64,000 nt of DNA from positions 62,001 to 126,000 of the forward strand of contig NZ_BBXD01000023.1 in NCBI RefSeq assembly GCF_001570545.1, written 5' to 3'. Positions 47,715-56,894 of this stretch are shown here, in pieces; position 1 is the stretch's first letter, and each line of letters starts with the position of its first letter. The DNA is from Herbidospora mongoliensis. GTDB lineage: Bacteria; Actinomycetota; Actinomycetes; Streptosporangiales; Streptosporangiaceae. A model generated the notes under the pieces. That model was not told the DNA's origin, did not search any database, and worked only from the letters and a program-made list of their open reading frames with translations. The translations under genes and the position numbers were made by a program.

Positions 47715-48110
47715 TCAAGGCATCGGGACGGCCACGGGTTCCCGCTGCCCCTCCCAGGTCAGCCAGATGACCGAGGGGTGGCGGGCCGCCGGGCGCAGCA
47801 GGAACTGCCAGCTCGAGCCCGGCCCGATGGCGACCTCCGAGGGCAGGTCGCCGAGGCCCGGCCCGGCCTTGCGCCAGTCGGCCGTCACCGACAGGGCGCG
47901 GTCGGTGCCCGTGTTGGTAAGCCAGCACAGCGACTGCGCGCCGCGCACGCGGGCGACCCGCCACGACACCGGGGGCGGCACCGGCTCTTCGAGCGTGCGC
48001 CGGTTCACCCACAGGCCGACCATGCTCAGGCCGAGCCCGCCGACTCCGACCGCCGCGCCGAGCGCGAGGTCTCCGTTCGTCAATGCGTTCACGTCGCGGA
48101 CGTTAGACAT
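47715..48110 (-). CDS. Membrane-anchored small protein of unknown function
   Basis: A 131-residue protein with one N-terminal membrane helix (LALGAAVGVGGLGLSMVGLWV, about residues 15-35) and a beta-rich domain (about 50-125) with VRGAQSLCWLTNTGTDRALSV and SSWQFLLRP...SVIWLTW, an immunoglobulin-like pattern. No family recognised. It lies 36 bp upstream of the SDR on the same strand and is divergent from the TauE exporter. Codon use is ordinary, so I believe it is expressed. Confidence 0.65.
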   Translation of the reverse strand: MSNVRDVNALTNGDLALGAAVGVGGLGLSMVGLWVNRRTLEEPVPPPVSWRVARVRGAQSLCWLTNTGTDRALSVTADWRKAGPGLGDLPSEVAIGPGSSWQFLLRPAARHPSVIWLTWEGQREPVAVPMP

Positions 48111-48246
48111 CCGGGGAGCCGCTCACGTGGAGCCTGGAGAGATCCTTACCGATCGCTGGTCCTCCACGTACAGCTCAAAACTACTGTTTCGTCGCAGAAA
48201 GGTCATCATTTAACCTAGGGGCACAGTAGGAAGACAAGGGGATGCC

Positions 48247-49143
48247 GTGCGATCACTGATCTTGCTTGGGTTCGTGGGGTTCCTGGCCCAACTTGTCGAC
48301 GGCAGCCTCGGGATGGCTTACGGCGTCACGTCGACGACGCTGTTGCTGGCCATCGGCACCAACGCCGCCGCCGCGTCGGCCACCGTGCACCTGGCCGAGA
48401 TCGGCACCACCCTCGCCTCGGGCATCGCGCACTGGCGGTTCAACAACATCGACTGGAAGGTCGTCGCGAAGATCGGCATCCCGGGCGCCGTCGGCGCCTT
48501 CGCGGGCGCGACGTTCCTGTCGAACCTCTCGACCGAGGCCGCCGCGCCGGTCATGTCGCTGATCCTGCTCGCGCTCGGCATCTACATCCTGATCAGGTTC
48601 ACCGCCTTCGGCCTGCCCAAGGGCCAGCTCGGCAAGCCGATGCGCAAGCGCTTCCTCGCGCCGCTCGGCCTGGTGGCCGGGTTCGTCGACGCGACCGGTG
48701 GCGGCGGCTGGGGGCCGGTCGGCACCCCGGCGATCCTGGCCAGCGGCCGGATGGAGCCGCGCAAGGTCATCGGCTCCATCGACGCCAGCGAGTTCCTCGT
48801 CGCCATCGCCGCCTCGCTCGGCTTCCTGTTCGGCATCGGCTCGGAGAACATCGAGTGGGCCTGGGTCGGCGTGCTGCTGCTCGGCGGCGTCATCGCCGCG
48901 CCGATCGCCGCCTTCATCGTGCGCTACGTCGCGCCGCGCATCCTCGGCTCCGCCGTCGGCGGCCTGATCATCATCACCAACGTGCGCACTCTCCTGCGCA
49001 GCGACTGGATCGCCGCCTCCAGCGCGACCCAGACGGTGGTGTACGTCATCCTCGCGGCCGTCTGGATCGGCTCGATCGTCTACTCGGTCGGCGAGCACCG
49101 CAAGACGAAGGCCGCCGAGGCCGAGCTGACCCCGGCGGCCTGA
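48247..49143 (+). CDS. TauE/SafE-family sulfite/organosulfonate exporter
   Basis: A 298-residue permease with eight or nine membrane helices. The N-terminal repeat (GFLAQLVDGSLGMAYGVTST; HLAEIGTTLASGIAHWRFNN) and the second repeat (GLVAGFVDATGGGGWGPVGT; EFLVAIAASLGFLF) are the duplicated TauE motifs. GTG 48247 follows AAGGGG. It may move sulfite, sulfoacetate or related anions. A sulfite-oxidase-fold enzyme is encoded 3 kb away but not in the same operon. It converges on the PepSY gene with only 4 bp between stops. Confidence 0.93.
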   Translation: MRSLILLGFVGFLAQLVDGSLGMAYGVTSTTLLLAIGTNAAAASATVHLAEIGTTLASGIAHWRFNNIDWKVVAKIGIPGAVGAFAGATFLSNLSTEAAAPVMSLILLALGIYILIRFTAFGLPKGQLGKPMRKRFLAPLGLVAGFVDATGGGGWGPVGTPAILASGRMEPRKVIGSIDASEFLVAIAASLGFLFGIGSENIEWAWVGVLLLGGVIAAPIAAFIVRYVAPRILGSAVGGLIIITNVRTLLRSDWIAASSATQTVVYVILAAVWIGSIVYSVGEHRKTKAAEAELTPAA

Positions 49144-49147
49144 CAGG

Positions 49148-50536
49148 TCAGCGACCGAACCGGACCACCAGGCGGTCGATCACCAGCATCGCCACCATCG
49201 TCAGCCCGGCCAGCGGGAACAGCAGCCCCAGCGCGGCGAGCAGGGCCACCACGCCCCAGGTGGTGCGCCCGTTCGCCGGGCGGCGCGGGGCGGCGATCTT
49301 GCCCTTCGGGCGGCGCTTCCACCACATCCAGACGCCGGTCACGATCAGCGTGATCAGCGCCAGGCACGCCCCGAGCATGACCAGCAGGTTCACGATGCCG
49401 TAGCGGCGGCCCTCGTGGATCGCGATGCCCAGCTCGACTGCCTTGGCCATCACGCCGTACTCCTGCCAGCCGTAGTCGGTCAGGATCTTCCCGCTGTACT
49501 GGTCGATGTGCAGGGTCTGCCCGGCCGACGGGTCGCGGTAGTGGTCGGTGACGACGGTGTAGACGCCGGTCGGCTCGGCGGGCAGCAGCATCTTCAGGTC
49601 ACACTGCCCCGGCGGGCAGTCGCGGATCGCCGGGCGGGCCGCCGTCAGCGCCGCCTCCAGGGCGATCGCGCCCGGCTGGAGCACGCCGCCGCCACCGCCG
49701 TGGTGCGGCTCAGACTCCGGTACGGGCAGGTTCTCCGCAGCCCACGGCACCTTCACGTCGGGGTGGTGCGACAGGTCGCCGCTGAGCGTGGACGTCGAGG
49801 TCACCTCCGGGTAGCCGGAGTCGAAGTAGGCCTGGGCCTTGTTCGCGTAGTCGCCCCACACACCCGACCAGGGCAGCCCCGACAGCACCAGGAACACGAT
49901 CGCCACGCCGGCGCCGACGCCGGTCCACATGTGCAGGCGGCGCAGCGAGCCGCGGGTCTTCTTCTTCGGGGCGGCGCGCTTCCTGGTCGTCCACCACATG
50001 TAGGTGCCGGTCGCGATCAGGATCAGCGACCAGCAGGCGGCCGTCTCCACGATCCGGTCGCCGACGACCCCGGCCATCAGCTCGCCGTGGATCTTGCGGA
50101 TCATCGTCATGAACGTCGCCGCGTCGTCGACCGTCCCGAGCACCTTCGCGTCGGCCGGGTTGACGTACACGGAGATGCCGTCGGCGAACGGACCCGGGTC
50201 GGCGCCCTGGAAGATGATGCGGGTGGAGCGGTCGGGGCCCGAGGGCGGGATCACCGCCCGGATGTCGACGCCCGGTTTCACGGCCTGGGCCGCCGCGACC
50301 TGCTCGGCGAGCGGCACGGGGTTCGCGACGGCGGCGACCTCGCGCACGTCCCGCTGCATCGCGGCGTCGAAGGGCTGCTTGAACAGGTAGATCGAGCCGG
50401 TCACGGCCATGACGAACAGGATGGGGGCGACGAACACCCCGGCGTAGAAGTGCCAGCGCCACAGCAGGCGGTAGTTATGTGTTGACGCTTTGGGGTCGGC
50501 TTCGGGCGTCGTTGGACGCACGTCGATCGTGGTCAT
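49148..50536 (-). CDS. PepSY-associated membrane protein (FoxB/iron-uptake type)
   Basis: A 462-residue membrane protein with four helices: LWRWHFYAGVFVAPILFVMAVTG-type first helix with conserved histidines (WHFYAG; KIHGELMAG), a second (SLILIATGTYMWW), a third (LHMWTGVGAGVAIVFLVLSG) and a fourth (IHEGRRYGIVNLLVMLGACLAL), with two extracytoplasmic PepSY-like regions. The tryptophan/histidine pattern suggests haem or metal-linked reduction, as in FoxB-like siderophore-iron reductases. A His/Gly-rich loop (SEPHHGGGGG) is present. It is preceded by a small membrane protein on the same strand. No iron box is visible upstream. Confidence 0.88.
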   Translation of the reverse strand: MTTIDVRPTTPEADPKASTHNYRLLWRWHFYAGVFVAPILFVMAVTGSIYLFKQPFDAAMQRDVREVAAVANPVPLAEQVAAAQAVKPGVDIRAVIPPSGPDRSTRIIFQGADPGPFADGISVYVNPADAKVLGTVDDAATFMTMIRKIHGELMAGVVGDRIVETAACWSLILIATGTYMWWTTRKRAAPKKKTRGSLRRLHMWTGVGAGVAIVFLVLSGLPWSGVWGDYANKAQAYFDSGYPEVTSTSTLSGDLSHHPDVKVPWAAENLPVPESEPHHGGGGGVLQPGAIALEAALTAARPAIRDCPPGQCDLKMLLPAEPTGVYTVVTDHYRDPSAGQTLHIDQYSGKILTDYGWQEYGVMAKAVELGIAIHEGRRYGIVNLLVMLGACLALITLIVTGVWMWWKRRPKGKIAAPRRPANGRTTWGVVALLAALGLLFPLAGLTMVAMLVIDRLVVRFGR

Positions 50537-50567
50537 GTTTTTTCTCCGGAATGAGAGGTCGACGGGT

Positions 50568-51107
50568 TCAGCGGGCGGGCTGAACCGGTGGACCTCTCCG
50601 CCGGAGTACGGAGGTCAGGAACCTCTCGTCGGGTACGGCCGCCGCCTCGCCGCGGAACACCACGACCCCGACGGCCGGGATCCGGGGCCGCAGCAGCACG
50701 AACAGCCGCGCCACCAGCAGGTGCAGCAGCTCCGCCAGGGCGCTCTCGCCCCGCGACAGCCAGACGGCGCAGAGCACCGCGATGACGCCGTGCGCGACGG
50801 CCATGCCGAGCGTGGCCGCCGCTCCGCCCGTGTGGTGGTCGGCCGGAGGTGTCACGGCTCCCAGGGCGAAGAGGTGGTGCATGCCGTACTGGAACAGGAA
50901 ACAGAACGCGAGCATGACCGGGCCGGACAGCCGGTGGCGGGCCAGCGCGAACGCGACGCAGCCGGTCGCGAAGGTGGCGGCGCCGATCAGCGGCAGGTGG
51001 ACGGGGGAGCCCCCGGCGAGGATGTGCATGGCGAGCGAGGCCAGCACGCAGACGACGGCGAACAGCGCCGCGCGTGCGACGCGTAACCCGGGCCCGCCGA
51101 TGTCCAC
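50568..51107 (-). CDS. Integral membrane protein with histidine-lined helices
   Basis: A 179-residue protein with four to five membrane helices (ARAALFAVVCVLASLAMHILAGG; LIGAATFATGCVAFALARH; VMLAFCFLFQYGMHHLFALGA; LGMAVAHGVIAVLCAVWLS) and conserved-looking histidines near helix ends (MHIL, MHHLF, ADHHTGG, VAHGV). GTG 51107 with GGGAG upstream is chosen over GTG 51203, because the sequence between them loses the high third-position GC of real genes and probably is the promoter. It is 31 bp upstream of the PepSY gene, so a joint metal-related function is likely. Family not recognised. Confidence 0.7.
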   Translation of the reverse strand: MDIGGPGLRVARAALFAVVCVLASLAMHILAGGSPVHLPLIGAATFATGCVAFALARHRLSGPVMLAFCFLFQYGMHHLFALGAVTPPADHHTGGAAATLGMAVAHGVIAVLCAVWLSRGESALAELLHLLVARLFVLLRPRIPAVGVVVFRGEAAAVPDERFLTSVLRRRGPPVQPAR

Positions 51108-51284
51108 GACCGCAATGCTCCCAGAAACGATCAAAGAGGCAAGACCCAAGCCCTCACGACCGGAGATACGCGACACAGGGGTCGGCCGTTCGATTACCGG
51201 CACATCAGCCGATTGGTGATCGTTGACCGAACACGGATGGTTGCGCTCCGTAATAGCGCGAGTTCGTCAACCTAGCGTGAATGG

Positions 51285-54200
51285 GTGATCTTCGCATCAA
51301 GGTCGATTGTTCGACCTCTATCCACCGCCACTTTGGCGTTCTTCATAGCGGGGACGACCGGTACCTCCGTCGCCTCCGCGGACCCGGTGGAGAAGAACCC
51401 CGCCGGTGTCCGTTCGCAGGTCGGCCGTGCCACCGTCACGGCCGAGCCGGTCAAGCTGAACCGGTACCAGCAGGAGGTCGCCAACCGCCTGCGCAAGGAG
51501 ACCCAGGTCTACAAGGTCGCGCAGCGCAAGGCGCCCGCCTCGCTGCTGCTCAATGAAACCTTCACCGGCGCCACGGTCACCGACTCCGGCTTCATGCCGC
51601 TCGACACGGTCTGCCTCACCGGCGCGACCGTCGCACCGCCGCCCGGTGTGTCGACGACCGGCCCGTGCGACAACGCCGACCAGCAGACCCCGCCGGTTCC
51701 CGCTCCCGGTGTGATCCCCGGTTACCTCCAGATGACCGACAACAGCAACTACCGGGTCGGCGGCATCGTCTACAACCGCCCGTTGTCGAACAACAACGGC
51801 CTCGTCGTCGAGTTCGACCAGTTCCAGTACGGCGGCAACGGCGCCGACGGCATCGGCTTCTTCCTGGTCGACGGGACCGCCGAGCTGACGTCTGACGGCG
51901 CCGACGGCGGTTCGCTGGGTTACGCCCAGCGGAACCTGACCCCCGGCGTCGACTCCGGTTACCTGGGTGTAGGCCTCGACGCCTACGGCAACTTCGTCAA
52001 CGACGGCGAGAACCGCGGCAACCAGTGCCCGGCGAATCAGAAGTCGCCGATCGCGACCACCATCCAGGTACCCGACACCGTCACGGTGCGCGGCCCCGGC
52101 CAAGGTCTGGACGGCTACTGCTGGATCGCGACGACGATGACGCCCGACGCGACCAAGCCGTCCGGTTTCGTCACCACGCTGCCCGGCAGCCTCCGCGACC
52201 CGGGCGCCAGCCCGGCCCCCGCGCTGCGCAAGGTCCGCATCACCCTCAGCCCGTCCGAGCTGCTCCACGTCGACATCGACTTCAACGACGGCAACGGCTA
52301 CGTGCGGGTGCTGGACAAGCAGCTCACCGACGAGGCGCCGCCGACGTTCAAGTTCGGCTTCAGCGCCTCGACCGGTGGCCTCATCGACACCCACCTGATC
52401 CGGAATCTGGTGGTCGGCTCGGTGACGCCGCTCCAGCTGCTGGACCTGGTGACCACTGTCCAGCAGCAGGACCAGCGTCCGCCGTCGAACCCATTTCTCG
52501 TCGGCGAGACGGTGCACTACGACTTCCTGGTGACCAACACCGGCCCCAGCCCGCTGGCAGCCGTCTCGGTGACCGACCCGACCGCGACGAACATCGTCTG
52601 CCCGAGCACCACGCTCGGCCCGGCGGGTACCGCGACCGCGTCGATGACCTGCACCGGTGAGCACACCATCACCGTCGCGGACGCGACCGGCGAGCAGACC
52701 TTCACCACGACGGGCACCGCCCACGCGACCTCGATCGGCGGCCCGATCGACTCGAACACGTCGTCGGCCACGGTTCCGGTGCAGGAGCTCATCTCGAGGC
52801 TCGACATCTCCGAGACGGTCACGCCGAACCCGGCGAAGGTCGGTCAGAAGGTCACCTACACCATCACCGCCACGAACACCGGCGGTGTCGCGCTGACCCC
52901 GGCCACGCTGACCGACGACCTCGCGAACGTGCTGAACGAGGCGACGTACAACAACGACCTCACCGCGACGGTCGGCACCGCCTCGATCAACGGCACCACG
53001 CTGAACTGGTCGGGCAACCTGCCGGTCGGCGCCCAGACGAAGATCACGTTCTCGGTGACGACCGCTGAGAGCTCGGGCGGCCAGACGCTGACCGACGTCA
53101 TCACGTCGACGACCTCCGGGGCCGACTGTGTCGCCGCCACGTCGTCGGCGCGTCGCGCCAAGGGGATGGCCCCGCTGCCCTGTGGACAGTCGGTGCCGAT
53201 CACGGCCGACCCGCAGTCGCTCGCGCTGACCGCCACGGTCACCAACCCGCGCCCGCCGACCAACCCGTTCAAGGCGGGTGACACGGTGGACTACAGCTTC
53301 ACCGTCACCCACGGCAGCATCGGCACGGTCACCGGCGTCACGATCAACGACCCGGACCTCACCAACGTCGTCTGCCCGAGCACCACGCTCGGCCCGGAGG
53401 GCACGCCGTCGGCGACGATGACGTGCACCGGTTCGCACGTGATCCAGCCGAACGAGACGCTGACCGGCACCTTCACCACGAAGGCGACGGCCACCGGCAC
53501 CGTCAACGGCGTCCTGCTGAGCTCGAACCAGACGACCACCTCGGTTCCGGTCGTCGTCGAGACGCCGCACATGACCATCGCCGGGACCGTTTCGGCGAAG
53601 ACCGTCGACGTCGGCGGCAAGGTCACCTACACCATCACGGTGACCAACACCGGCAAGCTGGCCATCGCGCCGGCCGGCATCAGCGACAACCTCGCGAACG
53701 TGCTGAACAACGCCACGTACGACAACGACCTGACGGCGACGTCGGGCACGGCGGCGATCAACGGCAACACGCTGACCTGGTCGACCGCGAACCTGGCGCC
53801 CGGTGAGTCGGAGCAGATCAAGTTCTCCGTCACCACCGACCAGAGCGCGGGCGGCACCACGCTGACCGACTCGATCACCTCGCCGGTCACCGGCGCGACC
53901 TGCGCCACCGGCCCGACGACCAACCTGCCGTGCACCAGCGCGGTCACGGTCGCCGCGGCTCCGCAGAAGCTCACGCTGGTGGCGGCCGTCACCAACCCGC
54001 GGACCCCGGACAACCCGTTCCAGGTCGGCGACACGGTCAACTACACCTTCACGGTGACCCACCAGGGCATCGGGTCGGTCACCAACGTCGTCGTCTTCGA
54101 CCAGACCGTGTCGAACATCGTCTGCCCGAGCACCACGCTCGGCCCGCAGGGCACCCCGACGGCCACGATGACCTGCACCGCTTCGCACGTCATCACGCCC

Positions 54201-55910
54201 GAGGACGCCAAGGACGGCACGTTCATCACCCTGGCCCAGGCCGAGGGCAACGACGGCGGCACGCCGATCGCCTCGAACGAGACCCAGACCGCGGTCCCGA
54301 CCGTGGTGGTCCGTCCGGTCCTGCACATCGCCGAGTCGGTCAGCTCGACCTCGGTGCACCCGGGCGCAGTGGTGACGTACACGATCCACGTGACCGACGC
54401 CGGTCTGCTCGACATCGACCCGGCGCAGCTCACCGACAACCTGTCGGACGTGTTCCTGCACGCCAACTACAACAACGACCTGGCGGTCTCCGCGGGTCTG
54501 GCCAACATCACCGGCAACACCCTGACCTGGACCGACGCGCTCGTTCCCGGTGAGACGGAGACCATCACGTTCTCCGTCACGATCAAGCAGGACGCCGGTG
54601 GCGACACCATCCAGGACCACGTCAGCTCGACCACGCAGGGCGCGACCTGCACCACTCCGTGCGGCCCCGTCGTCACGATCAACGCGGACCCGCAGGAGCT
54701 CCAGCTCACCACGACGGTCCTGAACCCGCGCACCCCGGACAACCCGTTCCAGGTCGGCGACACCGTTCAGTACCAGTTCACGCTCACGCACCAGGGCATC
54801 GGCAGCGTCACCGGCGTCGTCATCGACGACCCGACCCTGTCGAACATCGTCTGCCCGACCACCACGGTCGGCCCGCAGGGCACGCCTTCGGCGACGCTGG
54901 TCTGCACCGCCTCCCACGTCATCACCGGCGAGGAGTCGAAGACCGGCACGTTCACCACCTACGCCCAGGCGTCGGGCACGGACGAGGACGGTCCGCTGGC
55001 CTCCAACCAGAGCCAGGCGACCGTCCCGGTCCAGATCCTGCTGCCCAAGGTGCAGGTCTCGCAGACCGCCACGCCCAACCCGGTCCGCGCCGGCCAGATC
55101 GTCACCGTCACGGAGACCGTCACCAACGTCTCCGGGTTCGCGCTCTCGCCGGTCCAGATCCACACCGCGCTGGTCGACGTGCTGAACAACGGCACGCTCG
55201 TCCCCGGCTCGATCATCAGCTCCACCGGCACCGCCACGGTCAGCGGCACCGACCTCATCTGGGAGGGCACGCTCGCCGACAACGCGAACGTGGTCATCAC
55301 CTTCAGGATCAGGGCCAACGCCAACGCCGCCGGCGAGAACCTGGTGGACGAGATCAGCACCACCGTCCACGACACCATCTGCGTGCCCGGCTCGACCGCC
55401 GCGCCCTGCAGCGTGAGCGTCCTGGTCAGCCGCACCTTCCCGCCCCGCCCGCCGCACCACCACTGCAAGCGGGGCTGGGACAAGAACAAGAAGCACTGCT
55501 GGTGGCCCCGGCCGCACAAGCCGGTGAAGCCGCTGCCGATCGAGCCGATCGATCCGGTCGACCACGAGGACGAGGGCGATGACGAGGGCGAAGAGGAGCT
55601 CGACAAGGGACGGCACCACCACCACAAGGGCCGCCACCACCATCACCACAAGTGGCACCACGGTCATCATCACCACCACAAGTGGCACCACCGCCACCAT
55701 CACCGTGGTTGGGGCGAGTGGGGCTGGAAGCACCACCACAAGCACCACCACCGGCCCCACAAGTTCGTGAAGTACACGAAGGTGAAGGCCAAGAAGAGCT
55801 GGGCCTGCCGCACCATGACCGCGGAGGCCACGTGCGCCCCGCTGGGCGACGGCACCAGCCAGTACGTGCCGGGCCTGGGCAGCCTCGCGGTCGCCCGCCT
55901 GGGACTCTGA
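51285..55910 (+). CDS. Giant secreted lectin/DUF11-repeat protein with His-rich tail
   Basis: A 1,541-residue exported protein: signal peptide (about 1-32, STATLAFFIAGTTGTSVASA), an L-type-lectin-like domain (about 85-380; DGIGFFLVDG, SLGYAQRN, SGYLGVGLDAYGNFVND), then four tandem pairs of about 250 residues (start near 385, 647, 897, 1142). Each pair has a module with NPF..GDTV and TTLGP.GT..A.MTCT, and a DUF11 module (KVTYTITVTNTG). The end (about 1383-1541) is a His/Lys/Trp-rich tail with 28 His in one 50-residue stretch (HHHHKGRHHHHHKWHHG) and an acidic run (DHEDEGDDEGEEE). There is no LPXTG motif or membrane anchor. An extracellular adhesin or metal-binding matrix protein is inferred. 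Confidence 0.9.
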   Translation: MIFASRSIVRPLSTATLAFFIAGTTGTSVASADPVEKNPAGVRSQVGRATVTAEPVKLNRYQQEVANRLRKETQVYKVAQRKAPASLLLNETFTGATVTDSGFMPLDTVCLTGATVAPPPGVSTTGPCDNADQQTPPVPAPGVIPGYLQMTDNSNYRVGGIVYNRPLSNNNGLVVEFDQFQYGGNGADGIGFFLVDGTAELTSDGADGGSLGYAQRNLTPGVDSGYLGVGLDAYGNFVNDGENRGNQCPANQKSPIATTIQVPDTVTVRGPGQGLDGYCWIATTMTPDATKPSGFVTTLPGSLRDPGASPAPALRKVRITLSPSELLHVDIDFNDGNGYVRVLDKQLTDEAPPTFKFGFSASTGGLIDTHLIRNLVVGSVTPLQLLDLVTTVQQQDQRPPSNPFLVGETVHYDFLVTNTGPSPLAAVSVTDPTATNIVCPSTTLGPAGTATASMTCTGEHTITVADATGEQTFTTTGTAHATSIGGPIDSNTSSATVPVQELISRLDISETVTPNPAKVGQKVTYTITATNTGGVALTPATLTDDLANVLNEATYNNDLTATVGTASINGTTLNWSGNLPVGAQTKITFSVTTAESSGGQTLTDVITSTTSGADCVAATSSARRAKGMAPLPCGQSVPITADPQSLALTATVTNPRPPTNPFKAGDTVDYSFTVTHGSIGTVTGVTINDPDLTNVVCPSTTLGPEGTPSATMTCTGSHVIQPNETLTGTFTTKATATGTVNGVLLSSNQTTTSVPVVVETPHMTIAGTVSAKTVDVGGKVTYTITVTNTGKLAIAPAGISDNLANVLNNATYDNDLTATSGTAAINGNTLTWSTANLAPGESEQIKFSVTTDQSAGGTTLTDSITSPVTGATCATGPTTNLPCTSAVTVAAAPQKLTLVAAVTNPRTPDNPFQVGDTVNYTFTVTHQGIGSVTNVVVFDQTVSNIVCPSTTLGPQGTPTATMTCTASHVITPEDAKDGTFITLAQAEGNDGGTPIASNETQTAVPTVVVRPVLHIAESVSSTSVHPGAVVTYTIHVTDAGLLDIDPAQLTDNLSDVFLHANYNNDLAVSAGLANITGNTLTWTDALVPGETETITFSVTIKQDAGGDTIQDHVSSTTQGATCTTPCGPVVTINADPQELQLTTTVLNPRTPDNPFQVGDTVQYQFTLTHQGIGSVTGVVIDDPTLSNIVCPTTTVGPQGTPSATLVCTASHVITGEESKTGTFTTYAQASGTDEDGPLASNQSQATVPVQILLPKVQVSQTATPNPVRAGQIVTVTETVTNVSGFALSPVQIHTALVDVLNNGTLVPGSIISSTGTATVSGTDLIWEGTLADNANVVITFRIRANANAAGENLVDEISTTVHDTICVPGSTAAPCSVSVLVSRTFPPRPPHHHCKRGWDKNKKHCWWPRPHKPVKPLPIEPIDPVDHEDEGDDEGEEELDKGRHHHHKGRHHHHHKWHHGHHHHHKWHHRHHHRGWGEWGWKHHHKHHHRPHKFVKYTKVKAKKSWACRTMTAEATCAPLGDGTSQYVPGLGSLAVARLGL

Positions 55911-55925
55911 CCGAAGAGCAGAACA

Positions 55926-55960
55926 CGCCCGCGTTCTCCCATTTTGGGAGGGCGCGGGCG
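55926..55960. terminator. Long hairpin terminator after the giant secreted protein
   Basis: An 8-bp stem CGCCCGCG/CGCGGGCG (55926-55933, 55953-55960), two G-U pairs and a 5-bp stem CTCCC/GGGAG give a nearly continuous 15-bp hairpin with loop ATTTT. It is 15 bp past the stop and could also serve the convergent NmrA-like gene. Confidence 0.75.
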
Positions 55961-56062
55961 AACCGCTTGTCTCGTTCTCCGCAGCGCGCCGTTGCCGGTA
56001 AAGGGCCTTCTTTCGTTACGGCTTCGCCTGGCCGGCCATACGAGCGACTCCGGCGTTCGCGG

Positions 56063-56854
56063 TCAGTCGGCGAAAGCGCCCGTGTTCTCGGCGACCCAGT
56101 CGGCGAACGTCCGGGCCGGGCGGCCGGTCACCTGTTCCACGGTCGGCAGGACCGTGCGGCCCGCGATCGGGGGGTCGGTGCTCATCTGGAGCATGAAGGC
56201 GATGTCCTCCTCGCCGAAGCCCCATGCGGCCCAGTGCGCCGTCATCTGCTCGGCGGTCAGTTCCTCGAAGCGGATCTCGCGGTCCAGGACCTTCGACAGC
56301 ACTGCCACCTTCTCCGGGGCGGTCAGCAGTTCGGGGCCGGTGATCCAGTACTCCTTGCCCTGGTGGCCGTCCTCGGTCAGGGCCACCGCCGCCACGGCCG
56401 CGATGTCGTACTCGTGGACCATCGAACTCGGCATCGTCGCGAAGCCGTGCCGGACCACGCCTTCCGCCTTGATGCTGTCGGCCCATTCCAGGGCGTTCGA
56501 CATGAACTCGACCGGGGCCAGGCAGGTCGGGCGCAGGCCCGCTTCGCGAAGGGCGAGTTCGAGGGGGTCGGCCTCGGGGTGGCCGCGCAGCACGGTCACG
56601 CGGGAAAGGCCACGGGCCGCTTCGGCGATGGCCGCCGGGTCGCCGGCGAAGGTGATGAGGTGGGCCGCCTCCACCCCCTCGAAGAGGGCCGACGGCTGCG
56701 ACAGGTCGCCTTGGACGATCTCCACGACGTCCGGGAGGCCCGCTTTCTCGGGGTTTCGGGTGAGCGCGCGGACCTCGTGGCCTGCCGCGAGGAGCTGGGT
56801 TACCAGGGGGCGGCCGACGTTTCCGGTCGCGCCCGTCACCAGGATGCGTGTCAT
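56063..56854 (-). CDS. NmrA-like NAD(P)-binding protein
   Basis: A 263-residue atypical SDR of the NmrA/azoreductase-like group: ILVTGATGNVGRPLVTQLLAAG, ALTRNPEKAG, then VEIVQGDLSQPSALFEGVEAAHLIT. A C-terminal helical region has ITGPELLTAPEKVAVLSKVLDR. The usual SDR YxxxK is absent, as in NmrA proteins, which act as redox-sensing regulators or quinone reductases. Same strand as the siderophore operon, 40 bp after the SIP gene, so partial read-through is possible but the function looks independent. Confidence 0.88.
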   Translation of the reverse strand: MTRILVTGATGNVGRPLVTQLLAAGHEVRALTRNPEKAGLPDVVEIVQGDLSQPSALFEGVEAAHLITFAGDPAAIAEAARGLSRVTVLRGHPEADPLELALREAGLRPTCLAPVEFMSNALEWADSIKAEGVVRHGFATMPSSMVHEYDIAAVAAVALTEDGHQGKEYWITGPELLTAPEKVAVLSKVLDREIRFEELTAEQMTAHWAAWGFGEEDIAFMLQMSTDPPIAGRTVLPTVEQVTGRPARTFADWVAENTGAFAD

Positions 56855-56894
56855 GCCGCCGACCCTAGGAACCCATGCGGTCAGATCCTGTCCC

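Noticed and set aside
48111-48246. Iron box or sulphur-regulator site before the TauE exporter
   Set aside because: TTTAACCTAGG resembles half an iron box but the other half is missing, and no other repeat is convincing.
51318-55760. Very long open frame antisense to the giant secreted protein (about 1,480 codons)
   Set aside because: It mirrors the codon bias of the sense gene and gives a protein of Arg/Asp/Gly/Val repeats with no domain. It is a high-GC shadow.
55600-55770. CACCAC-rich simple repeat as a possible recombination hot spot
   Set aside because: It is explained by the His-rich tail of an intact frame; no evidence of rearrangement.
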